Source: Paraburkholderia sp. BCC1886
Lineage (GTDB): Bacteria > Pseudomonadota > Gammaproteobacteria > Burkholderiales > Burkholderiaceae
Length of the DNA: 64,000 nucleotides
Direction: 5' to 3'
Assembly (NCBI RefSeq): GCF_900996245.1
Contig: NZ_CAAJGK010000035.1
Coordinates: 62,001-126,000 of the forward strand
A program made the translations under genes and the position numbers. Within the stretch, counting starts at the first letter, position 1. Every line of letters starts with the position of its first letter. Below, one piece after another: positions 53,501 to 60,600 of this stretch. The notes under the pieces were generated by a model. The model worked only from the letters and a program-made list of their open reading frames with translations. It did no database searches and had not been told where the DNA came from.

Positions 53501-54714
53501 GGCTCGAACGTGTAATCGTGCGCATCAACGAAGAAGACGCCGCGTTGCATGCGGTGCCTCCGGGCGGCATGATCAACGCGGTCGTGCCGGGCACGGTGCC
53601 GACCAAAATGCAGCCGGCCACCTCGCAACTGGTCGGCAACCTGCGCCTGAACAAACCCGGCGCCGCGAAAGACACGCGCTATTTCTCGTTGAGCACGCAA
53701 GGCTCCGGCATCGAATACGAAGCGGGTGACGCGCTCGGCGTGTGGCCGAGCAATTGCCCCGAACTGGTGGACGAACTGATCGCACTGAGCAGTTCGAATG
53801 CGCAGACCAGCGTGCACGTGAGCGGCGTGGGCGAGATGCGTCTCGCCGATGCGTTGACGCGGCACTACGAGATCGCGCGGCCGAGCCCCGACGCGCTCGC
53901 GTTTATCGCCGCGCGTAGCCGCGACGGCGCGTTGCGCGAGTTGCTGAAGCCCGAGCGCCGCGCCGATCTCAAGCAATGGTTGTGGGGGCAGCAACTCGCC
54001 GACGTGCTGCACGAATTCCCCGTGAGTCTCACCGCCGCCGAACTGACCGGGCTGCTCAAGCGTTTGCAACCGCGTCTGTATTCGATTGCATCGAGCCCGA
54101 AGGCGCATCCCGGTGAAGTGCATCTGACGGTGTCGGCGGTGCGTTACAGCAACGGCCGGCGTCAGCGCAAAGGCGTGTCGTCGACGTTCCTCGCCGATCG
54201 TGCGGAAGGGGCGAACGTGCCGGTGTTCGTGCAGAAGTCCGCGCATTTCCGGCCGCCGCACAGCGGCGATACGCCGATCGTGATGGTCGGTCCCGGCACC
54301 GGCGTTGCACCGTTTCGCGGCTTCCTGCACGAGCGCCGTGCACGCGGCGACACGGGCCGCAACTGGCTGTTCTTCGGCGAACAGCATGCGGCCACCGATT
54401 TCTACTATCGCGACGAACTCGAAGGTCTGCGTGACAGCGGTGTGCTGACGCGTCTGGATGTCGCCTTCTCGCGCGATCAAAGCGAAAAGATCTACGTGCA
54501 GGACCGGATGCGCGAGCAGGGCGCGCAACTGTGGTCGTGGCTCGAGGAAGGCGCGCACGTCTATGTGTGTGGCGACGCGAGCCGGATGGCGAAGGATGTC
54601 GACGCGACGCTCAAGCAGGTGGTCGCGCAGCACGGCGGCATGAGCGAGGACAAGGCGCTCGACTACGTGACCCGTCTCGCGCAGGAAAAGCGCTATGTGC
54701 GCGACGTTTACTGA
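50575..54714 (+). CDS. Assimilatory nitrate reductase fused to a CysJ-like flavoprotein reductase
   Basis: This 1379-residue fusion should reduce nitrate to nitrite using NAD(P)H electrons within one chain. The N-terminal molybdopterin oxidoreductase has 4Fe-4S ligands C10, C13, C17 and C45. The Mo-bisMGD domain and the dinucleotide-binding domain extend to about residue 725. A flavodoxin domain begins at about 843 (LLWASQTGNAESLTERYA). The FAD-binding domain follows, with RLYSIASSP. The C-terminal NADPH domain has VGPGTGVAPFRGFL near residue 1237 and ends VRDVY, as in CysJ. Ordinary NasA proteins end instead with a 2Fe-2S domain and use a separate reductase. Such fusions are known in Burkholderia relatives. 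Confidence 0.93.
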   Translation: MSSANVKTVCPYCGVGCGMVLHVEDGQVVKISGDKEHPANFGRLCTKGQSAHVALRKSGRLEGAFVRHARGQDPAPLPVAQAIGTTAARLRALLDEHGPDALSFYVSGQMSIEAQYLVNKLAKGFVGTNNIESNSRLCMASAGSGYKLSLGADGPPGSYEDIDHADLFFVIGANMADCHPILYLRMMDRVKAGAKLIVVDPRRTTTADKADLFLQIKPGTDLALLNGLLHLLHENGQTNAAFIAEATEGWDALPAFLADYTPEHVARITGLAADDIRRVAQTIGAAGEWMSCWTMGLNQSTHGTWHTNAICNLHLATGKICRRGSGPFSLTGQPNAMGGREMGYMGPGLPGQRSVLVDEDRAFIEDLWGIARGTLRTDVGTGTVDMFARMAAGEIKACWIICTNPVASVPNRSAAIAGLRRAALVIAQDAFLDTETNRYADVLLPGALWAEAEGVMINSERNLTLMQKGIEPPGAALPDWQIIARVACEMGFADAFTYASADEVFTEITRASNPKTGYDLRGASHRRLRESPLQWPLATPDGAERNPVRYRNDGVNQPLRQAGDGSVPALTFPTASGRARFFARAYAAPAELPDGEFPLVLNTGRLQHQWHTMTKTGKVAMLNKLNPGPFVEIHPQDAAALGIKAKDPVEVRSRRGRAVLPAVVSERVAAGNCFAPMHWNDVFGDDLCINAVTSDAIDPVSQQPELKFCAVALSRVPVEPLAAEPAGDSDAPADVEERDMSRIEALSGLLKLPATPEPEFSEAEQTYLAGFVGGLRAAEVRGFDGVPALPLAAPFDPKRRLYVDGLLAGLYSRNATTPVVAAEKLADAPADAGVRIVRARPKVTLLWASQTGNAESLTERYATRLMESGFEIRTSCMADYPASALAKAQYVLLMSSTFGDGDAPDNAQTFWTQLNSAEAPDLAGVHFAVLALGDRNYDQFCGHGRRLDERFAARGASRLLERVDCDGEYQESADAWLERVIVRINEEDAALHAVPPGGMINAVVPGTVPTKMQPATSQLVGNLRLNKPGAAKDTRYFSLSTQGSGIEYEAGDALGVWPSNCPELVDELIALSSSNAQTSVHVSGVGEMRLADALTRHYEIARPSPDALAFIAARSRDGALRELLKPERRADLKQWLWGQQLADVLHEFPVSLTAAELTGLLKRLQPRLYSIASSPKAHPGEVHLTVSAVRYSNGRRQRKGVSSTFLADRAEGANVPVFVQKSAHFRPPHSGDTPIVMVGPGTGVAPFRGFLHERRARGDTGRNWLFFGEQHAATDFYYRDELEGLRDSGVLTRLDVAFSRDQSEKIYVQDRMREQGAQLWSWLEEGAHVYVCGDASRMAKDVDATLKQVVAQHGGMSEDKALDYVTRLAQEKRYVRDVY

Positions 54715-54757
54715 GTTCCCAAGGTTCGCAGAAGTTCGGAGTCACGCAGTACCGCAA

Positions 54758-54773
54758 TGGCATGGAGGTTGCA
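54758..54773 (+). promoter_or_regulatory. Sigma-54 promoter of the nitrate/nitrite transporter gene
   Basis: TGGCATGGAGGTTGCA is an exact match to the -24/-12 pattern with correct spacing. The start would be near 54784, leaving an 88-base leader. A small stem GGTGCG/CGCACC is present in the leader but no terminator, in contrast to nirB and cobA. Confidence 0.8.
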
Positions 54774-54871
54774 TCTTCAGGCCGGTTATTTACACCGCTT
54801 TCGTTTCGGTTCTTTGGTGCGCGACACGCACCGGCCGGCTCGACAAAAAACCCGTTTTATGAGGATGTCTG

Positions 54872-56239
54872 ATGAAAACCGTGATGAGCTCCCTAAAGAG
54901 TGGGGACTGGCGCGCGCTGGTGGCGTGTTTCCTCTATTTCGACACTGGCTTTACGGTCTGGGTCCTGTACGGGCCGCTCGCGCCGTTCATCAGCAAGAGC
55001 ATTGCGATGTCGCCGGCGCAGCAAGGTTTGCTGGTTGCGGTGCCGGTGCTGTCGGCGGCGATTCTGCGCGTGACGCTCGGTAATCTGTATCAGTCCGCGC
55101 ATGGCAAGCGCATCGCGCTGATGGGCGTACTGCTGTCCGCGGTGCCGACCATCGTGTTGCCGCTGCTGTCGTCGGTGCCGTCGTACAACCTGTTGCTGGT
55201 GCTCGGCGTATTCCTCGGCGTCGGCGGTGCGAGCTTCGCGGTCGCGCTGCCGATGGCCGGCAGCAACTATCCGCCGAAGGTGCAGGGCCTGGTGCTGGGA
55301 CTCGCCGCGGCCGGCAATATCGGCGCGGTGCTCGACGGCTTCCTGTTTCCGCAACTGGCCACGCACTACGGCTGGCAGATGGCAGCCGGCGGCGCGTTGC
55401 CCTTGCTGGCGATCGCGGCCATCACGCTGTACTTCTGGGCCAACGACTCGGGCGTCAAATCGGGCAGCGTGCTGCGCGCGTTCGGCAGTTTCGCGGTGAC
55501 GCTGGTCGGCCTGATCGTGCTGGTGATGCTGGTCTCGTTCGGCCTGTTCGGCTCCGGCAAAACCGGCGTGCTGCTGTTGCCGGTGATCGGCGCGTTGCTG
55601 GCCATCGCCGTGTTGCCGAAGCACTATCGTTCGGTGCTCGGCGAGCGCGATACGTGGGCGATCATGCTGGTGTACAGCATCACCTTCGGTGGTTTCGTCG
55701 GCATGTCGTCGTACGTGACTTTGCTGTTGACCAATCTTTATCAACTGTCGAAGATCGATGCCGGCCTCTTCATGGCCTTGCTCGCGGCAACCGGTGCGAT
55801 GGTGCGTCCGCTCGGCGGGCTGGTGGCCGACCGCATTTCCGGCGTACGCGCGTTGACGTTCCTGCTTGCGATCATCTCGGTGTGCGACTTCGTGTTCGCT
55901 GCCGTCATGCCGTCGATGGCGGGTGGGATCGCTCTGCTGTTGTGTATGTACGTAGCCTTCGGTCTGGGTAACGGCGCGACTTTCCAGCTCGTGCCGCATC
56001 GCTGGGCCGGTCGCACCGGGCTGATGTCGGGCATCGTCGGCGCGGCGGGCGGCATCGGCGGCTTCTATCTGCCGGTCGTGATGGGCATCGCGAAGGAAAG
56101 CACCGGCAGCTATCAGATGGGCTTCGCGACGTTCGGCGCACTGGCCGCCTGTGCGTTCATTGCGATCGTCGCGCTGCGCCGCCCGTGGATGGCCTGGTCG
56201 ATGCAAACCGGCGTGCTGCACGCGCACGCGACGGAGTAA
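54872..56239 (+). CDS. narK: Nitrate/nitrite transporter, major facilitator superfamily
   Basis: This 455-residue protein has about 12 membrane segments. It shows the nitrate/nitrite porter pattern in GVGGASFAVALPMAGSNYPPKVQGLVLGLAAAGNIG (segments 4-5) and in FGLGNGATFQLVPHRW near segment 10-11. It should import nitrate for the reductase just upstream. The ATG at 54872 follows GAGGATG. Its own sigma-54 promoter means it can be expressed independently of the attenuated nirB transcript. The symbol follows the family; nasA-type naming is also used. Confidence 0.9.
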   Translation: MKTVMSSLKSGDWRALVACFLYFDTGFTVWVLYGPLAPFISKSIAMSPAQQGLLVAVPVLSAAILRVTLGNLYQSAHGKRIALMGVLLSAVPTIVLPLLSSVPSYNLLLVLGVFLGVGGASFAVALPMAGSNYPPKVQGLVLGLAAAGNIGAVLDGFLFPQLATHYGWQMAAGGALPLLAIAAITLYFWANDSGVKSGSVLRAFGSFAVTLVGLIVLVMLVSFGLFGSGKTGVLLLPVIGALLAIAVLPKHYRSVLGERDTWAIMLVYSITFGGFVGMSSYVTLLLTNLYQLSKIDAGLFMALLAATGAMVRPLGGLVADRISGVRALTFLLAIISVCDFVFAAVMPSMAGGIALLLCMYVAFGLGNGATFQLVPHRWAGRTGLMSGIVGAAGGIGGFYLPVVMGIAKESTGSYQMGFATFGALAACAFIAIVALRRPWMAWSMQTGVLHAHATE

Positions 56240-56362
56240 CCCAACGCTTCGGCCCGATCGCGTTAGGCGATTCGCGGTTGCTTTTTGTTTCGCTTCTGTT
56301 CGACAGCGAGGCCGCTTCCCCCGCTATGCTTGGCGTTTTGCAAAAAACGTCGGGTATTTGTA

Positions 56363-56851
56363 ATGATGAACGTGTGGGAAGTCGTCTGGGTTACGGCGAA
56401 AGCCGAATTCTCCGATCTCGGCAGCATGGCCGACGTCACGCGAGTCCTGATGCGTCTGGGACTCGCGTTGATCCTCGGCGGCATTATCGGCTTCGAGCGG
56501 GAGATGTCGCGGCGAGATGCAGGCATGCGCACGCACATGATGGTGGCGGTCGGCGCGGCGCTGTTCGTCGTCGTGCCGCTGCAAAGCGGCTTCTCGCAGG
56601 ACAACATGAGCCGCGTGTTGCAAGGGCTCGTGTCGGGCGTGGGTTTTCTGGGCGCGGGCGCCATCATCAAGATCAGCGCGGATCGCGAAGTGCGTGGGCT
56701 GACCACGGCGGCGAGCCTGTGGTTGAGTGCGGGTGTGGGCGTGGCGGCCGGACTCGGGCGCGAGGCGACGGCCATTCTGAGCGTGGCCATTGCGCTCGTG
56801 ATTCTCTCGAGCGCGCGCATGTTCAAGCGGCGCGATACGGATGTGCAGTAA
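56363..56851 (+). CDS. MgtC/SapB-family membrane protein
   Basis: This 162-residue inner-membrane protein has four to five hydrophobic segments. The MgtC/SapB signature includes LGLALILGGIIGFEREMSRRDAGMRTHMMVAVGAALF, VSGVGFLGAGAIIK and VRGLTTAASLWLSAGVGVAAG. It is the short form without the C-terminal soluble domain of Salmonella MgtC. The role in magnesium or membrane-potential adaptation is known only for some members. The ATG at 56363 is followed by a second ATG. Confidence 0.87.
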   Translation: MMNVWEVVWVTAKAEFSDLGSMADVTRVLMRLGLALILGGIIGFEREMSRRDAGMRTHMMVAVGAALFVVVPLQSGFSQDNMSRVLQGLVSGVGFLGAGAIIKISADREVRGLTTAASLWLSAGVGVAAGLGREATAILSVAIALVILSSARMFKRRDTDVQ

Positions 56852-56877
56852 CGGCGGCAGAAGGGCGAACCGCCGTT
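56850..56877. terminator. Hairpin between convergent genes
   Basis: An 8-bp stem AACGGCGG / CCGCCGTT with a 12-base loop directly follows the MgtC-family gene. There is only a short TGTT after it, so terminator strength is doubtful. Confidence 0.4.
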
Positions 56878-56932
56878 GTTCGACTTCGCGTCGAGCTTTT
56901 GCTGAACCTGCTTGGCCAGGCCGGCGATGTTC

Positions 56933-57298
56933 TTAATCTGCGATGCGTTTGTCCGCCAGCGCCGTTTCGCAGTCTGCCAGCACCTGCCGCAGCAGACGCG
57001 CTTGCGGATCGAGCTCGTCCGTGTCGAGAATTTCCTCGACCGCATCGCGGGCCCAATCGGTTTCGACGAAGGCCGCGTGACGCCGCGCGATTTCCAGTGC
57101 CAGCGCAGACAACCTCGCGACGCTCAACCAGTCGGCTTCACGCGAACGGCGATCGAGCCATTTATGCGCGGCCTGCACGTGAAACGTGGCGTCGGGCCAG
57201 TCTTCGTTCAGGTAGTAGGCACCCAGACTTCCGCAGGTGAGCCAGCACAACAGATCCAGACGGTCACGCGGACTCAGATGATGGCGTACATCACTCAT
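56933..57298 (-). CDS. Conserved-looking cytoplasmic protein of unknown function
   Basis: This 121-residue acidic, helix-rich protein begins MSDVRHHLSPRDRLDLLCWLTCGSLGAYYLNEDWPD in short segments and has no signal peptide or membrane span. No catalytic motif or known family was recognised. Codon use looks like its neighbours. ATG 57298 is chosen over a GTG at 57310. It is convergent with the MgtC-family gene and divergent from the glutathione S-transferase. Confidence 0.6.
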   Translation of the reverse strand: MSDVRHHLSPRDRLDLLCWLTCGSLGAYYLNEDWPDATFHVQAAHKWLDRRSREADWLSVARLSALALEIARRHAAFVETDWARDAVEEILDTDELDPQARLLRQVLADCETALADKRIAD

Positions 57299-57509
57299 GG
57301 CGACGCTCACTGCTGTAGTTTGCTCTGGAGAGGACAGCGGGCGCCGCCTCTGGTTGCGGTCAACGATATCACGCAGAAATCACGCTCGGCAATGTCTGTC
57401 GCGCGCGCTATGTGGGGCCGCGCGCGCTGCCCCGAGGCCGCACTGGCCTCGTTCGACGGGGCGTAACTGTCTCTGTCGGTGTCTGCCTGTCATGGTTACG
57501 CTACGCCCC

Positions 57510-58133
57510 ATGCTAAAAATCCTCGGTAAGACCTCGTCCATCAACGTGCGCAAAGTGCTGTGGACCTGCGCGGAACTCGGCCTCGCCTTCGACCAGGAGG
57601 ACTGGGGCTCGGGTTTTCGCAGCACGGCGGCGCCCGAATTTCTTGCGCTGAATCCCAACGCCATGGTGCCCGTCGTACGCGACGGCGAGTTCGTGCTGTG
57701 GGAGTCGAACTCGATCATCCGTTATCTGGCCGGGCGGTATCGCGGCGAGTGGCTGTATCCCGTCGATCCCACCCAGCGGTTCCGCTGCGATCAATGGATC
57801 GACTGGCAGGCGAGTGAGTTGAACCGCTCGTGGAGTTACGCGTTTCTCGCGCTGGTGCGGCAGTCGCCGGCACACGGGGACGCGCAGCAGATCGCGGCGT
57901 CCTGCGAAAACTGGACGCGCCACATGGCGATCGTCGAGTCGCAACTCGCGCGAACCGGCGCATACATCGCGGGGCCGGCGTTCTCGCTCGCGGACATTCC
58001 CGTTGCGCTGTCGATCAACCGCTGGCTGGAGACGCCCCTGCAACATGCGGATTTTCCAGCGGTGACCGCCTATATGACCCGGCTCGCCGCACGCGACGCC
58101 TATCGCCTTTACTGCCGCAACGGCACACCTTGA
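57510..58133 (+). CDS. Glutathione S-transferase family protein
   Basis: This 207-residue protein has an N-terminal thioredoxin fold with KTSSINVRKVLWTCAELGL, where the serine pair near residue 8-9 would contact glutathione. The NAMVPVVRDGEFVLWESNSIIRYLA substrate loop includes the conserved E-S pair. A helical C-terminal domain contains GPAFSLADIPVALSINRW. ATG 57492 gives a six-residue longer alternative. The substrate is unknown. Confidence 0.88.
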   Translation: MLKILGKTSSINVRKVLWTCAELGLAFDQEDWGSGFRSTAAPEFLALNPNAMVPVVRDGEFVLWESNSIIRYLAGRYRGEWLYPVDPTQRFRCDQWIDWQASELNRSWSYAFLALVRQSPAHGDAQQIAASCENWTRHMAIVESQLARTGAYIAGPAFSLADIPVALSINRWLETPLQHADFPAVTAYMTRLAARDAYRLYCRNGTP

Positions 58134-58176
58134 CGTTCAGGCACGCATCGACGTCGACCGACGACCGCTGCGCGCC

Positions 58177-58608
58177 TCACACCAGGAAAGTCTCCATCAG
58201 CGCCAGCAGTTTTTCGGGCGACTGGCCTTTCTGGCAATAGCCGTCGAACTCCGAGTCGGCCAGATGGCGGCGCACCTCGGCCTCATCGAGCGCGGTATGC
58301 GCAAGGATCGCGATGTGGCTGGTGCGCTCGTCGCGGCGAATCGTCAGCGACGCCTGGAAGCCGTTGCACTCGGGCATCGAGATATCCATGAGGATCACGT
58401 GCGGCTTGTTGTCGACGGCGTCGGCAATGGCTTCTGCACCGCCATAAGCGACCCGGCAGTCGATGTTTTCCGATGACAGGTAGGCCGCCATTGCGTCGGC
58501 GGCGTTGGTGTTGTCGTCGACCACCAGCACGCGCAACCGGCGGTGGTGCACGTCGACGGATCGTCCCGTCCATTTCTGGACCGGGGAACTGGATGTCTGC
58601 GGGCGCAT
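58177..58608 (-). CDS. Single-domain response regulator (receiver)
   Basis: This 143-residue protein has a 24-residue basic N-terminal extension before a CheY-like receiver. The acidic pair is D31-D32, the phosphoacceptor is D75 in LMDISMPECNG, the switch position is in AHTALD, and the lysine is in YCQKGQ. No kinase gene is adjacent. It may be a free-standing phosphoacceptor for a hybrid kinase encoded elsewhere. Confidence 0.83.
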   Translation of the reverse strand: MRPQTSSSPVQKWTGRSVDVHHRRLRVLVVDDNTNAADAMAAYLSSENIDCRVAYGGAEAIADAVDNKPHVILMDISMPECNGFQASLTIRRDERTSHIAILAHTALDEAEVRRHLADSEFDGYCQKGQSPEKLLALMETFLV

Positions 58609-58819
58609 ATCACTCCTGACAACTTGTTTCGACGACCGGACATCCGGTAGTGCGCTGGCTGTATGGCCAGTTAGTCAATGTCGTGGAACTCCGCCGCTAG
58701 ACCCGCAATTTCCGCGCCGCGTTCGCCGAATGCCGCCAACGGCGATGCCTGCGCTTCTGCGCGCCCGCATCCGACTCGCCTACAATGGCCGCTTTTCGAC
58801 ACAGCCTGAAGGGGCGACG

Positions 58820-59164
58820 ATGCGGCTTTCCAATTTCCTGCTGGGCCTCGCGATAGCGTGCTTTACCCTGAACGCAAGCGCCGAAATGACGGCCGCGCAA
58901 TACAAGCAGTGGGCGCACGCCGATAACAACTCGGTCTACGCCGCGTATATCACCGGTACGATCAACGCGTTCGGCTGGGCGAACGGCGATCTGGTGGCGA
59001 AAAAGCGTCCGGCTTTGTACTGCCCGCCGCAAACGCTCGCCATCGGCAATCAGAACGTTTATCCGTTGCTCGATCTGTTTTTCAAGAATCACCCGGGCAT
59101 TTCGGACGACTTCCCGGTCGGTCTCGCGATCTTGCGTTCGCTGCAAGCCGAGTTCCCCTGCTGA
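58820..59164 (+). CDS. Small exported protein, Rap1a/Tai immunity-like
   Basis: This 114-residue protein has a signal peptide ending near NASAE. The mature part is short and helical, with AAYITGTINAFGW, the YCPPQTLAIGNQ block and a final EFPC, giving two widely spaced cysteines able to form a disulfide. This pattern resembles the Rap1a/Tai family of periplasmic immunity proteins against type VI amidase effectors. No effector or type VI gene is near, so it could be an orphan immunity protein or another use of the fold. GGGGCGACG precedes the ATG. Confidence 0.65.
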   Translation: MRLSNFLLGLAIACFTLNASAEMTAAQYKQWAHADNNSVYAAYITGTINAFGWANGDLVAKKRPALYCPPQTLAIGNQNVYPLLDLFFKNHPGISDDFPVGLAILRSLQAEFPC

Positions 59165-59188
59165 TCCATCGATTGCGCAAATTGACTG

Positions 59189-59220
59189 GCCGCGGCCCGG
59201 CAGGTTGCCCGGGCCGCGGC
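59189..59220. terminator. GC-rich hairpin between convergent genes
   Basis: A perfect 12-bp stem GCCGCGGCCCGG / CCGGGCCGCGGC with an 8-base loop lies in the 70-bp gap between the Rap1a-like gene and fabV. No T-tract follows on either strand. Confidence 0.55.
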
Positions 59221-59234
59221 AAGAATGGACGTGG

Positions 59235-60431
59235 TTAAACCTGCACGAGTCCCGGAATTTGCACGTCGGGATTCACGTCGGCCTCGTAATCCACGCCGGC
59301 GATCTCAAAGCCGAACAGACGCAGAAAGTCGGTCTTGTAGCCCGCGAAATCGGTGAGTTCATAGATATTGTCGTCGCTCACCTGATTCCACAGCGCCTGC
59401 ACGCGCGACTGCACGTCGGCGTCGAGTTCCTTGTAGTCCGCCCGCAAGCGGCCTTCGTCGTCCAGATGAGGCTCGGCGCCGTACAGGCTGTCCTTGTAAA
59501 GACCGTACACCTGCTCGATGCAGCCTTCGTGCGTGCCTTTCTCCTTCATCACCTTGAAGAGCAGCGACAGATACAGCGGCATCATCGGAATCGCGGAACT
59601 GGCTTGCGTGACGACCGCCTTCAGCACGGCCACGCGCGCATCGCCGTGTCTGGCGGCGAGCTTTTCGCGGATGCCCAGCACCTTCTGGTCGAGGTCCTTC
59701 TTGGCCGCGCCGATCGAGCCGTTCCAGTAGATGTCGTGCGTGATCTTCTCGCCGAGATACGTGAAGGCCGTGGTCTTCGCGCCATCGGCGAGCACGCCCG
59801 CTTCCAGCAGGGCGTCGATCCACATCTGCCAGTCTTCGCCGCCCATCACCGCGACGGTGTTGTCGATCTCTTCCTGGGTGGCCGGCTCGAGCACGGTTTC
59901 CTTGATGACTTCCTTGTCCGTGTCGATGCCGCGCAGGTTGACCGCGTGGCCGATGGGCTTGAGCGTCGAGTTGAACACCTGACCGGTCTTTGGATGCGTG
60001 CGTTTGGGCGAAGCGAGGCTGTAGACCACCAGATCGACCTGACCGAGATCGCGCTTGATGACTTCGATGGTGCGCTGCTTGACCGCGTCGGAGAATGCGT
60101 CGCCGTTGATGCTGCTCGCATACAGGCCCTGTTCCTTCGCGGACTGTTCGAAGGCGGCGGTGTTGTACCAGCCGGCCGTGCCGGCCTTGGTTTCGCTGCC
60201 GGCGCGTTCGAAGAACACGCCGAGGGTGGCGGCGTCGGCGCCGAAGGCGGCGCTGATGCGCGCGGCGAGGCCATAGCCGGTGGATGCGCCGATCACGAGC
60301 ACTTTCTTCGGGCCGTTGGCGATGGGGCCGCGTGCCTTGACGTAGTCGATCTGTTCCTTGACGTTGGCTGCACAGCCGGTCGGGTGGGTCGATACACAAA
60401 TGAAGCCACGCACGCGCGGTTTGATGATCAT
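59235..60431 (-). CDS. fabV: Trans-2-enoyl-ACP/CoA reductase FabV
   Basis: This 398-residue NADH-dependent enoyl reductase catalyses the last step of fatty-acid elongation. It has the FabV N-terminus [20 protein letters not shown] and the nucleotide loop [16 protein letters not shown]. The family active-site motif Y-x8-K is present as Y235-WNGSIGAA-K244, the same numbering known for the Burkholderia enzyme. FabV is much less sensitive to triclosan than FabI. The gene stands alone between convergent and divergent neighbours. Confidence 0.95.
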   Translation of the reverse strand: MIIKPRVRGFICVSTHPTGCAANVKEQIDYVKARGPIANGPKKVLVIGASTGYGLAARISAAFGADAATLGVFFERAGSETKAGTAGWYNTAAFEQSAKEQGLYASSINGDAFSDAVKQRTIEVIKRDLGQVDLVVYSLASPKRTHPKTGQVFNSTLKPIGHAVNLRGIDTDKEVIKETVLEPATQEEIDNTVAVMGGEDWQMWIDALLEAGVLADGAKTTAFTYLGEKITHDIYWNGSIGAAKKDLDQKVLGIREKLAARHGDARVAVLKAVVTQASSAIPMMPLYLSLLFKVMKEKGTHEGCIEQVYGLYKDSLYGAEPHLDDEGRLRADYKELDADVQSRVQALWNQVSDDNIYELTDFAGYKTDFLRLFGFEIAGVDYEADVNPDVQIPGLVQV

Positions 60432-60600
60432 GAAGCACCTCTTGTCGAAATTGGCGACATTATAGTGGGCCGCGAATGTTTGCCGGCAAGCGCCGCGGGT
60501 CTTGAATCCGCATGCGCGGCACGGGCCTCCCGAGGCGGAATTCGGGTGCGCTGCCGGGTCTTGGTAGGATGGCGCCTTTCCAAGCCCACAGTAGGCCAGT

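Noticed and set aside
54784..54871. ANTAR-type leader upstream of narK
   Set aside because: The only stem (GGTGCG/CGCACC) has a five-base loop without the A1/G4 pattern, and no terminator follows.
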